A stretch of 64,000 nucleotides of DNA from Angiostrongylus vasorum. Its lineage: Eukaryota > Nematoda > Chromadorea > Rhabditida > Metastrongylidae. Shown piece by piece: positions 35,938 to 46,565 of this stretch (within the stretch, counting starts at the first letter, position 1; each line of letters starts with the position of its first letter). The DNA lies in assembly GCA_018806985.1 (NCBI GenBank), contig JADANN010000355.1:901477-965476 (forward strand), written 5' to 3'. The translations under genes were made by a program, and so were the position numbers. Under the pieces are notes generated by a model. It ran no database searches, was not told the origin of the DNA, and saw nothing but the letters and a program-made list of their open reading frames with translations.

Positions 35938-37914
35938 ATTCAAAAACCGAAGTCCCAGAACCACCACCAATTGGGACTTATTCAATTCAGTAGTCGGCTG
36001 TTGGGAAGATGCCTTTGTCGATAACATCGACGAGGAATACGATCGGCTCATTCAACATCTTCACGTTAGAGCTATGAACGCTGAGAGATCGAAAGTCACC
36101 AAAAGACGTTTGTCGCGAAAGTCACCAAAAGACGTTTGTCTCTAGAAACACTCGAACTGATACGCCAGCGTGGAATCGCACGAAGTGTAGTCAACCGCGG
36201 ACTAACGTCCGAACTTGCAAAACAGTGCAGACAGGCGATAAAAGAAGATTTTAAAGAGAGAAGAGCAGTAGTAATGGTCGAAGCAGCAGAGGCTGGAAAA
36301 AGCATTCCCAAAGCCCACCGAAGCTTCGCCAATTACAAGACCAAAATGCTTACACTCCGGCGCCCAGACGGAACAGTTACAACGTCGAGAAAGGCAATGG
36401 AAAAAAATTATTCACGAATACTACTCGGATCTCTTCGATAGCCACGTCCACGTTCCGTCATATGAAATAAAAGAGGATGGATATGTTGTACCATCGGTTT
36501 TTCCCTTCCGAAATCCGACATGCCATTTCGTCGATGAAAAGTCGAACAGCACCAGGTCGGGACGGGATAAGATCAGAACACCTGAAGAACCTTCCGTCAA
36601 TCTTCGTAAACACACTGGCTCGGCTCTTCACACGTTACCTGTCCGAATGCAAGGTCCCTACCCACTGGAAGACCAGCAAGACCGTGTTATTGTTCAAGAA
36701 TAGTGACCTACAGGATATCGGCAACTATCGTCCAATCTGCTTATTGTCTGTCGTCTACAAACCTTTTCACTCGAATCATCCTAAACAGGATTGACAGAAC
36801 ACTGGACGAAGGACAGCCATGTGAGCAAGCAGGGTTTCGAAAAGGGTTTAGTACGATGGACCACATCCACACGGTAACAAGGCTCAATGAAGTATCGCGA
36901 GAGTACAGAAGACCGCTCTGTCTCACCTTCATCGATTTACAAAAAACTTTTGATTCAGTCGAGATAGAAGCAGTCTTGGAAGCCCTGGATAGTCAAGGAG
37001 TCCCTACTAAGTACGTAAAGATTATTCGTGAGCTGTACAAAAATTTCACAAGGAAGATATCACTATTCTACAACGACTTTATCATTGATATCAAAACAGG
37101 AATTAGGCAAGGCGATACCATCTTGCCAAAATTACTTACCGCCGCCCTCCAGAACGTCATGCGAACACTAGAATGGGATAAAATGGGAATGAAAACCGAT
37201 GGTCGGAAATTACACAATCATCGCTTTGTTGATGGCATCGTCCTCATAACACTAAACATTAGCCAAGCGGAATGTATGCTTACTGACTTTGATAGAGCGT
37301 GTGGAAAGATTGATCTTGGACTAAATTTCACAAAAACGATGTTCATAAGGAACGGAATGGTTTCGTATGCCCCATTCACGCTCAATGGAACGAATATCTC
37401 CGAATGCTCCAGTTATATCTATCTAGGTCGGAAAATCAGCGTGTTGAACGACTTAGCTCCAGAGTTGAGCAGAAGGAAACGAGCGGCTTGGGGTGCTTTC
37501 AAGAGCATCGAGGATGCAGTGAAGAGAACAAAGAACACCCGACACCGTGCCCACCTTTTCGACTCAACAGTACTTCCTGCCCTAACGTATGCCTCAGAAA
37601 CCTGGTGGCTGCGTAAGCAGGATGAAAAATCACTCAGCATTGTTGAACGCGCAGTCGAAAGGACGATGATAGGAGTATCCCGTTCCACACAAGTAAGGGA
37701 AGGGATCCGAAGCTCCGACCTGCGTCAACGATCAAAAATCAAAGATGCCGTTCCGTACGGCAAACAGTCGAGGATGAGGTGGGCCGGACGCGTAATGCGT
37801 ATGAATGACAACCTATGGACAAGAGCCGTTAGTGACTGGATTCCCCCAGGATGTCTAACGTACTGCAGGAAGACCACCGACCCAATGGTCAGAATTCTTC
37901 ACAAAGAGCCTTGA
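35938..37914 (+). pseudogene. RTE reverse-transcriptase region, frame-broken
   Basis: RT in at least four pieces: 35843-36145, 36136-36441, 36477-36794 and 36703-37914. Recognisable parts are [49 protein letters not shown] (palm motif A), [12 protein letters not shown] (motif B), [11 protein letters not shown] (motif C, the second Asp is Gly) and the C-terminal [25 protein letters not shown] and RWAGRVMRMNDN. A 26-bp tandem duplication at 36090-36141 causes one of the frame breaks. The altered motif C is shared with the copy at 20760-23058. Confidence 0.85.
36090..36141 (+). repeat. 26-bp tandem duplication inside the RTE
   Basis: Two adjacent units starting CGAAAGTCACCAAAAGACG, at 36090-36115 and 36116-36141, differing at the last base. 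The other RTE copy has a single unit (near 22680). Because 26 is not a multiple of three it shifts the reading frame. Confidence 0.9.
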
Positions 37915-38056
37915 AGAAAGATATGATACTCAAACAGTCCCTAGAGCGAGCAGAACCCACTGGGGTACTCTTGCACGCGACAGGGGAAAAAATGGAAGAC
38001 TTACTGGTGCTCGCTCGAGTCACTCGACGATCAACGGGACTACAGGTGATACAGGT

Positions 38057-38528
38057 GATTCATTTCCAGATTTTTGGAATTTATCCAAAAGGACTCGAGG
38101 AATTTGCGCGTTAGTGTTTTACTATCCCGTGCGATGATAGCGTCTTTTACATCAAAATCTTCTCCGCTATGTTTTTGTACCCTTTGCGTGCCTAGTGGCG
38201 TGCCTTGTTTTGATTTTCGTTTGTCATCTAGGTGTTCTTTTATGCGAATACATAAAAGTCTACCCGTTTCGCCGATACATTCGTCTGTGCAAGTACTACA
38301 AGAAATCAGGTATGTCGTACCTGAACTCATGTAGTCACCGTCGCTGCCGTAAGGGCAAACTACGCAATTTGGTGTCTCACATAGACGGTCATACAGGTGG
38401 TTACGAACTAACTGACGACATAGAGTATGTGGTGGTATTTCAACTATCGCTATCGATTCCTCCAGATCTACCCTTCTTAAGCATCGTTCTGTAGCTACGC
38501 TTACTTTATCGTTAATAAAAGGCAGCAT
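38057..38528 (-). pseudogene. PLE GIY-YIG endonuclease, left arm
   Basis: Minus-strand frame with CVVCPYGSDGDYMSSG, TTYLISCSTCTDECIGETGR (the GIY-YIG core variant of PLEs), LLCIRIKEHLDDKRKSKQG and LESFWINSKN. It is cut at the C terminus exactly where the RTE inserted. PLE GIY-YIG domains make the target cut used to prime reverse transcription. Confidence 0.85.
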
Positions 38529-38591
38529 AAACGGGACTTTCTTACGGCCAAGTCTTTCGTTTTGGCGCGTCGATATCCTTCTAGACTTGTC

Positions 38592-38975
38592 TCATGCGGT
38601 AATTATTTCGCAGCCATTGGAGATGGCTATTTGACAAGCCAAGTCGCGCGATTCTTTCTTTAGTTCCCTACTTGTGCACACAGAGGTGGCTGTTCGAAAC
38701 ATGTTTCTCACGAGTGCCTCTTTGTGTGTGAAAGGTGGGGAAGAAAGGAAATGAACGAGGATGTTCTCGTTACTTGGCTTTCGGTACCACTTTGTCGTGT
38801 AACCGCTGCTTGATAGGTTTATTTGAACGTTTAAAAACGGAAGCCAGTTTTCTCTCGGTTTCTCCCATGTGAACTTAAAGTACTCAGACTGCTCGTTCAA
38901 TAATTCGAAGCTTTTGTCCATCTCCTCCTTCGTAGAGAAGATGACAAAACAATCATCTATTTACCTGCAGTAGAG
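38592..38975 (-). pseudogene. PLE reverse-transcriptase C-terminal part, left arm
   Basis: Minus-strand RT palm/thumb: the IDDCFVIFSTKEEMDKSFEL motif is preceded in frame by a stop codon near 38965, followed by ENWLPFLNVQINLS and NMFRTATSVCTSRELKKE. The N-terminal RT half is absent from this arm. Confidence 0.8.
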
Positions 38976-39010
38976 TAGTGGCCGGAGACCTATAACAGGG
39001 GCTTGTACCC

Positions 39011-41220
39011 CGGAAAGAAGTACCAGCAAGACATTTTCGACTTGTGAAGGAAGCCGTGTCACTAAGACAAAAGATCTTCTTAGGTAGACAACAGATCCAC
39101 TTTCTGCGCCGCTGCATTCAACATCGGGTCGTGCCGAAGTTCATAAAAAGGAAACGGCTTCACGAGATATGCAGTAAACCAGAGTATTTGCACCATTACA
39201 ACCCATTTCTAAAACGATCCTGCGTAGGATAGCATGCAACCTTTGTGAGCTTCAAGATCGACTCCGCTATCAGGCCAAACAAGAAACATCAAATAGAGGT
39301 GAAAACCAAGAGGCAGCGAACAATACCGCCATCTCGTTTCCCTAGAACGTTTTTTAGACAGCAAGACCCCCATTGACGGAATTGACACAAAATTCCGCAT
39401 GTTTTTCGGACGGCTTTCTCAACACTCTTAATCACTATCGCGATAGAAGATTCATCTCTAACCTTACAGCCGCACAAAAAGTGTGGCATGTCAGAAATTA
39501 GAGATTTAATAAATTCAAGGACCGTTAGGCTATCAGTTAGTGAGAAGGAGAGAGAGTTCGTAGTTATTCCTCGCCAGCTAGATGTTAAGATAACTGAGGA
39601 ACATCTTAGTGATGTTGCCTTTTATCGCCCATCATCTGAAAGGGAATACAAAAGTCAATACCGAAAATTAAGCAATCAGTGGGTCAAAGTGGCAAAGGCG
39701 GCAGGCTTAAAATCGTTGGTTATTTCGCACTTTAAAGTCAATAGACCCACATGCCCCGTCTTATACCTACTTATTAAAACATATAAGTTAGTATCACCTG
39801 GTGATCTTGCGTCAACTAATCCGCAATCATTTAAGATTAAACCAGTCATCAGCTGTGTAGATGGGCCAACGGATAGGGATAACCTGGTTTCTAAGCCTAA
39901 TACTAACCCACTTGCTTAAACATATTCCAGCTCACCTCACAAACACCCAAATGTTCCTAGAACGTCTACGTAATGCGTCTCCTAATAACGCGTACGTGAT
40001 GGAGTCTTTCGACGTTAATGCGTTGTACACCAACGTATCGAATGACTCCGCAATGAAAGCCATCTTCGAACCTCTTGTTGAACATGAAGGAAGAATAAAT
40101 ATGCATGGCTTGTCCATCCAGCAGCTCATGGCTCCCTTAAACGTGTGCCAAACTGCTCGATTTTCAGATCGTCTGGGAACAAATAAGGGGGTTGGCAATG
40201 GGACAGCGACTGGCACGAAGCTTTGCTATTGCGTTTATGTCTAAAGTAGAAGCCCCGTTCTCGGTCTCCAGCCACTACTCTACTGCAGGTGCATAGAAGA
40301 TTGTTTTGTCATCTTCTCTACGAAGGAGGAGATGGACAAATGCTTTGAATTATTGAAAGAGTAGTCTGGGTACATTAAGCTCACCCGGGAGAAACCGAGA
40401 AAAAACTGGCTTCCGTTTTTAAACGTTCAAATAAACCTATCAAGCAGCGGTTACACGACAAAGTGGTAACGAAAGCCAAGTAACAGGAACATCCTCGTTC
40501 ATTTCCTTTCTTCCCACCTTTCACACACAAAGAGGGCACTCGTGAGAAACATGTTTCGAACAGCCACCTCTGTGTGCACAAGTAGGCAACTAAAGAAAGA
40601 ATCGCGCGACTTGGCTTGTCAAATAGCCATCTCCAATTGCTGCGAAATAGTAACCCCACAAGATAAGTTCAGAAGGAGAACGACGCCCCAAAACGATGGG
40701 TTTGGCCGAAACAAAATCCCCTTTTGTCTTGCCCTTCATTAGCGACGACATAAGTGTAGCGATAAAGCGATGCTTAAGAAGGGTAGATCTGGAGGAATCG
40801 ATAGCGATAGTTGAAATACCACTGGATACTCTATGTCGTCAGTTAGTTCGTACCCACCTGTAGTATGACCGTCCATGTGAGACACCAAATTGCGTAATTT
40901 GCCCTTACGGCAGAGACGGTGACTGCATGAGTTCAGGTACGATATACCTGATTTCTTGTAGTACTTGCACAGACGAATGTATCGGCGAAACGGGCAGACT
41001 TTTATGTATTCGCATAAAAGAACACCTAGATGACAAACGAAAATCAAAACAAGGCACGCCACTAGGCACGCAAAGGGTACAAAAACATAGCGGAGAAGAT
41101 TTTGATGCAAAAGTCGCTATCATCGCACGGGAGAGTAAAACACCAACGCGCAAATTCCTCGAGTCCTTTTGGATAAATTCCAAAAATCCGAGAATGAATA
41201 GCAGGAAAGAAATGCCCTGA
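39011..41220 (+). pseudogene. PLE right copy: reverse transcriptase plus GIY-YIG
   Basis: Pieces in order: 39044-39232 (KEAVSLRQKIFLGRQQIHFL), 39488-39919 (VVIPRQLDVKITEEHLSDVA, CPVLYLLIKTYKL), 39861-40244 (SFDVNALYTNVSND, the RT motif A region), 40260-40360 (CIEDCFVIFSTKEEMDKC, catalytic IDD changed to IED), 40542-40660 (NMFRTATSVCTSRQLKKE) and 40927-41220 (GIY-YIG, LISCSTCTDECIGETGR). Several frameshifts and stops and the altered catalytic Asp make it inactive. The 3' end after KEMP carries the terminal module at 41445-41490. Confidence 0.85.
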
Positions 41221-41789
41221 GATAACGCGTGATCTATCCCCGTTTCTCAGAACCGATCTTTGCTGTGGAGTGGTGCAGCAATCAACCATATGCGACTCTA
41301 AGCGGCTGTTCCTCCTTGGTGGAAAACAGATAAAAACGGTGAGTTTTTCGAGAAGCAGGTGATCGTGTATAATTATTGCTCAATTTTCATCCTGTTTGTG
41401 TTGTTGAAGCGTTTGACACAGTAAATTGCATACTAGTATACCCTTCCAGGCTCTGAAGAAGGCGATATTGCCGAAACGTCAGCCACCGTTGTGTTGTGTA
41501 GTTGTAAGGAAGTAAAAGTGTGCTGAATAACAACCTCGCGGTAGCTGTAAGAAAGAGAACAACAGATTTATAATCCAATGCCGAAGTTAATGGAAAGTCG
41601 ATCTTGGGAACTAGAAGAGTTCTTTTATACTAGGTAATTCGTTGAATACATCTCGTCAAGTCAAATGAAGAATATGAATAATCGCTTAGCTCAATATAGA
41701 GTGCTCGATTTCGTACGATTTTGCCGCGCTGGACTTTTTCGTTGCCGCTATAGAGCGAATCCTAGGCTTGGGCAGTTAAACTGCTATAA

Positions 41790-42190
41790 AGCAATATTAA
41801 TAGATAAATCCTTCCGATGGTTCACCGCTTCATTATGGCTGAGAGGTGTTCCTGGATGTCGGGCTCCGATGTGCAGCGGGAGGGATTCATCCTTCCAGCA
41901 GGATCTACTAAGCTAAGGAGTCCGTCGTTTCTTTCAGGAAGCTTGGCTAAGAGTAAACCAATACCAGGATCCGCCACCGTCCTGATATCAAAGTCGCATG
42001 GTGGCAAACCACCCTCTGATCCACAAGGGCGGCGACTGCCCGTAGTGGTGATAACCAGGGGCAGACTTTGGCCAGGCTGTCCTGAGGACTCCAGGGAACC
42101 GCAATGGCTAGGCCAGCAAATATCCGAAGAATGGAGATTATGCTGGGGCCCGCACAATCAGTGAAGACGGCCGATCCAAGTATTCAAGTA
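41790..42190 (-). repeat. Repeat C, reverse copy
   Basis: Reads in reverse ATTGTGCGGGCCCCAGCATA, CCATTGCGGTTCCCTGG, CTTGTGGATCAGAGGG. Unusually GC-rich for this window. The frames on both strands here are shadows of the repeat. Confidence 0.65.
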
Positions 42191-42720
42191 AGTAACACAG
42201 AAATAAACGTGCAATGAGATTAACATGGTGGTACATGTAGGACTAAAACAGGTTTGACGCATTGGTGATATTATGACAACAATATGCCCAACATGCAATA
42301 GTGATTAAAACTCCTTCCATTTATGGAAACTTCAACAATTAAGGTTAGTAACGTGCGATGAAGCGAGAGAGTGAAGACTTCGACAGTATCTAAACGCGTG
42401 GTGGCTAATGTTTCTATTCGATCTGGGTTAGGAGTTACTCGCTTCCAGCACGTTTCGCATGAACGAATATTTTGACATAAAGAAGAAACTGCTGAGCGTC
42501 TTTCAACTTTTTCAAATGTGTAGGTGCAAGGACATAAAGATATTACTGAGCTCTTTTCAACCAGCTGCCAAGCCGATGAATGAAGACATTGTCAGCAGGC
42601 GATTTGCAGAAAGTACAACGAAGGTTAGTGGTTGATGTTCTCTCGATAAGTAAATGCACGAGGTTGTGAATATGCTATTAACACTAGCTGATGGTTCAAC
42701 GGTTTCGCCTCCTCTAGAAA
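42191..42720. other. Unclassified stretch
   Basis: Between repeat C and the foldback. No open frame, splice pattern or repeat identified. Confidence 0.5.
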
Positions 42721-43333
42721 GTGGATGGATCAACTGACAGCAATGTGAGCATTAAAACACTTTCATGACTTTGGCAGAAAAGAAACTAATACATAGATTA
42801 CCACTACAACAGCAAACAGATCTCTTCGAACACTTACCGTTTGATCCCCGTCACATCGCCGGGTGAGATTGGCTCATTCGAGCGGTGCTACACTGAAGAA
42901 GATCTGACTCGATACGACGACGAAGACACCACATACGAACGACCGTGGACGTTGACTCAATGTTGGAGCATCTTTTGCTTAGACGCTCTTGTAAACGACC
43001 ACTAGCTCGGCTGATGTAGAACGTTGGGTTCATTCATTTTCGATGGAGACTGTGAATTAGATTCATTCACTGGTTAGCTAAACCCGAGTCGACGTCGACA
43101 GTCGTTCGTACTTTCGATGTGGTGTCTTCGCCGTCGTATCGAGTTGAATTTTCCCTTAGTGCAGCACCGCTTGAATGAGCCAATCTCACCCGGCGATGTG
43201 ACGGGGATCAAACGGTAAGTCTTCGAAGAGACCTGTTTGCTATGGTAGTGGTAATCTATGTACTAGTTTCTTTTCTGCTAAAGTTATGAAAGTCTTTTAA
43301 CGTTCACATTGCTGTCAGTTGATCTTTCCACTA
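42721..43333. mobile_element. Foldback element with about 220-bp arms
   Basis: Left arm 42721-42950 and right arm 43090-43333 are inverted repeats: GATCAACTGACAGCAATGTG pairs with CACATTGCTGTCAGTTGATC, and further in CGTTTGATCCCCGTCACATC pairs with its complement near 43195-43215. A spacer of about 140 bp lies between. No coding capacity. Its right end coincides with the left limit of segmental-duplication unit 1. Confidence 0.85.
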
Positions 43334-43565
43334 ATTCGATGATTATATGCGAAACATCTGATGGTTTTAAACCTGCGTCGCTTGCCACTTTGACCCATTC
43401 GTTGCTAAGTTTTCGATACTGACCTTTCAAGAAAACGATGGATGTTTAAAAGAAGCTGTTTCTTATGCGGATACAAATTTATGTGTTAAACTTGACCTTT
43501 CCAGGCTCTGAAGAAAGCTGAACCGCCGAAACATCAGCTACTGCGTGCTGATAAATTCTGTAATA
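43334..43565 (-). mobile_element. PLE edge fragment in duplication unit 1
   Basis: Matches 56394-56690. It has the N-terminal PLE piece (WVKVASDAGLKPSDVS on the minus strand) and the inverted terminal module at 43508-43536. A 53-bp segment found in unit 2 (about 56551-56603) is missing here. The rest of the PLE is absent; a foldback element ends at its left edge. Confidence 0.75.
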
Positions 43566-43630
43566 TCAACCTCATGGTTACTTACTGAAGAAAGAACAAT
43601 GAATTGTCATGTGTTTCTTATGTTACTGTT

Positions 43631-43911
43631 AGGGCGTGTGTGACGCAGTGGTTAGAGGCACCACTGCGACACACACGTGGAATCGATCCCCTGCGCCCCA
43701 TGACCCACCAAGCCTTCCATCCCTGGGTCGGCAAATCGGTATCAGACTCGTATGGGAGGTTAGTATCACAGGCTCGGTACATCGGTAGGCCAGCGCGAGT
43801 CATTGTAAATGTCAGATATGCATTCAACCACCTCCAGACGATACTAATGAAGTGCAATGCATTGCGCATCCCTCAGGGATTGATCAACGCCGAGAGCTTT
43901 TTTATCTTAGG
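43631..43911 (+). repeat. SINE-A in duplication unit 1
   Basis: Full-length copy starting GGGCGTGTGTGACGCAGTGG. Confidence 0.78.
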
Positions 43912-44059
43912 TTATTCATGTTTTTTTTTCGCATACGATGCTCATCGTTGTTATGAAATCACTTTGCTTCTATTCCTTGGATCTGCGAAAAACGTTATTG
44001 ATTTGTGAGTATATCCTCTAAGGCACTCGTACGTTATGATCGATAAATCGATTTCTTAA

Positions 44060-44312
44060 AAGGATAGAGGAAAAAGCTCTCGGTATTGATCAATCCCCTG
44101 AGGGATGCGCCATGCATTCGACCTCATTAAGCATCGTTTAGAGGTGATTGGATGCATATCTGGCCTTTACAATGACTCGCGGTGGCCCCCATAGAAGTCT
44201 GGTACCAATTTACCGGCCCCGGAGGGATAGAAGGCTTGGCGGGGCAGGCGGGCGGGAATCGATTCCACATGTGTGTTGCAGGGCGTCTCCGACCACTACG
44301 CCACACGCGCCC
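44060..44312 (-). repeat. SINE-A in duplication unit 1, reverse
   Basis: Shortened in the middle (GGTGGCCCCCATAGAAGTC joins distant body parts). Promoter end CCACTACGCCACACGCGCCC. Confidence 0.7.
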
Positions 44313-44544
44313 TTCTAAAACGATAAATAAGGATATTCAGTATAATGATTGAATTCGGTGGAATTATGATACGACTGGGCGAGAAAGAGCGAGTGGAAAC
44401 AGAAGTAGAAAGTCCATGGAGGTCATTTAGAGGTCATCCATACGTACCTGAAGGCAGCTGCACTCTTCCAACAAGCATATCCAAGCTCGTGGTGAGAGTC
44501 GTGGTTATGCTGTAGGATGAGCTTACTTACTTGGAAGCTTGGAT

Positions 44545-44930
44545 GGCTCATCTTCACTGATTGTGCGGGTCCGAACATGATTTCCATTTTTTTCGGAGTT
44601 TTGCTGGTGTATCCATTGTGCTTTCCTGGAGTCCATAGGTCAACCTAGTCAAGATCTGCCCCCAGGTCGTCACCACCATTGGCAATCGCCGGTGATCTTG
44701 TGGATCAGAGGGAGATTTGCCACCATGCGACTACTCTGATACTATGGCGGTGGTGGATCTTGGTACTGCTTTACTCTTATTTAAGCTTCTTGATGAAAAC
44801 GACGGTCTCCTTCTTCAGCTTGGAGGCCCTGCAGGTAGGATGAATCCTCCCGCTGTACATCGCAGCCCGACACTCAGGAGCATCTCCCAGCAGCGATGAA
44901 GAGGTAAACTGTTGGTGGGATAGGATGAGC
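44545..44930 (+). repeat. Repeat C, unit 1
   Basis: CTGATTGTGCGGGTCCGAAC, TATCCATTGTGCTTTCCTGG, GTGATCTTGTGGATCAGAGG, ending GAGGTAAACTGTTGGTGG. Confidence 0.65.
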
Positions 44931-45179
44931 ACGCATAAGAAATACCGAATTGCATCCGATATTAGTGGCAAATTATTTTTTTCTCATTCGTAAGCTAACG
45001 GGAAGTCGTTATAGAACTTTTATTTGGCCGACGTCTATGCTGGTCGAGTGTCCACAACCGTTCTTTCTTTCAATTAAGGTCTTCGTAGTTGCATTAGATC
45101 CAGTCCCGTAGATAAGAGCACTAATTAATTGAAGTGAATTCACTAGGCAAGCAATGATATGGCAATGTCATGAGCTGAT

Positions 45180-45753
45180 TCCTCTAATCAGCAGTTATAT
45201 GCCTTGGGGACCGGTATGAAATCTCTTTTCCATTACGATCAAAAAGACATCGTTTCATTGAAAAATAATTGACTATCAGAAGGTTCATTTTATCAGTCAA
45301 TGCAAATATTTTAATGCGAAGGTGTGCGCCACCTCTTAGTTCTTCGTCTGCGACGTAGATTCTAAGCAGGGCCAATTACTCCACTTACAAACGCCCACGC
45401 CACGAGAGTAATCGTTCACGCAAACGTCAGTGACAATTAACCAGAGTCCTCCAAGTGATTTCCCCATCGAAACGACGCCGTTCGGCTATCATTTATCTTC
45501 AAAACTTCCTCTGTAAGTTGGTCCATGTTTGTGTCAAATGTAAAATGACTATAAATCACACGGAGACTTGCGATAATGAATGAGTTCTGTAAAGGTGACG
45601 ACCTTCATGGCTGTCTATGTCGAAGGTCCTCATTTGGAATTTCTCAAACGACTTACTGATTTTTCTACTCTTAGAGATACCGATGTTCTCATCTTTAAAC
45701 ATTATTAAAGGTACTGCAGAGAGCGTGAGAAGAGTGACGAAAGTGTTCACCAC
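45180..45753 (-). pseudogene. Decayed ASP-like remnant, copy 1
   Basis: Upstream paralogue of the ASP-like genes. Aligning by eye, 45715-45753 matches the signal-peptide exon (VVNTFVTLLTLSA before GTACCT), but the two start codons have become GTG GTG. The segment 45442-45537 matches exon 2 (DTNMDQLTEEVLKINDSRTA then RWGNHLEDS), and 45255-45362 matches exon 3 (DKMNLLI). Nothing corresponding to exons 4-7 was found, so it is truncated. A TATA-like box (45788-45793) precedes it in the same place as in the paralogue. No intact reading frame exists. Confidence 0.55.
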
Positions 45754-46565
45754 CGCTGAGTGATTCTCCGCTCTAGTGGCATCCACCTTTATACCGAAAA
45801 TAAGTGAATGGTGCTTTTGTTATTTCTACTTTAACATGACGTCTGCAGAGAACATTCCTCGTGAAATGTTCTCTATTTTTTTATTTTACCGTGTCCCTTG
45901 TACAGATTTTGTACACCTCTTAGCGTCATTACTCCCCTAATGTAATCTGTTATATTTCAAATTACTCTTTACAGGACCCATGTGCTTTCCCTGCATTCAT
46001 ACCTATTTATAACCACAGGGCAAGATAGCATCGCCTAACAGCATAATCTTGCGAGCTTCTCCGCCCTATCCAAAGCATGACTAGCATCACGCTATTCGCT
46101 TTGATACTGGTTGTACCATCTAGATCACCTTACTTCTTTATTTCAGGTAGTCCTAAATTATTGAGCTGTTTATTTTCAAAAAACGGTACTTCTGCTTACA
46201 TTTCATAGTTTCATAAATCTTTTGCATAATGCTCTACACTCTAGCGCCACATGAAAACCCACTGTACATCGGAACACGATACCCGAGATGACCTCCCAAC
46301 CGCGATGTGGCGGTAAACCGCTAGGAGGTGGGATTCAGATATTCCTCATTTCTTCCCAGATACCCTGTTATCGTTAGTTTCTCCATGATATTCGCCTGAA
46401 AAGCTTTACAGCAAGCTAAACACGCGCTTCTTCCAGCGAGCAACTGTAGCGACTATGACCTGGGTGATGACCTGACATGAAAGTGTATCACAGGCATATT
46501 GTGGATTTTGCAGATTTGAAACATTTTTTTATTACTGGAAATCCAACGAATGTCGAAAGTAAAAG

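Larger units (their letters stand above)
34618..38056 (+). mobile_element. RTE-type LINE, near full-length but inactivated
   Basis: About 3.4 kb non-LTR retrotransposon with an apurinic-like endonuclease followed by reverse transcriptase. Homology to the reverse-strand copy at 20760-23058 begins in the 5' region (34800-34890) and continues to the 3' tail (TACAGGTGATACAGGTGATTC). It interrupts a PLE arm. The flanks ATTCATTCTCGGAT (left) and ATTCATTTCCAGAT (right) are a diverged target-site duplication, and an uninterrupted PLE copy shows the empty site near 41185-41215. The 5' region is C/G-rich, in contrast to its surroundings. Confidence 0.88.
34226..41565. mobile_element. Composite Penelope-like element with outward-facing arms
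   Basis: Two PLE copies in inverted orientation meet near 39010. The left arm (minus strand) is 38057-39010 plus its 3' end at 34226-34617, the two parts separated by the inserted RTE. The right copy (plus) is 39011-41565. The outer ends are long inverted repeats: from AGAGAACAA at each outer edge through the CTGAAGAAGGCGAT module to the GIY-YIG frame. This matches the partial inverted terminal copies known for Penelope elements. Neither copy has an intact reading frame. Confidence 0.85.
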
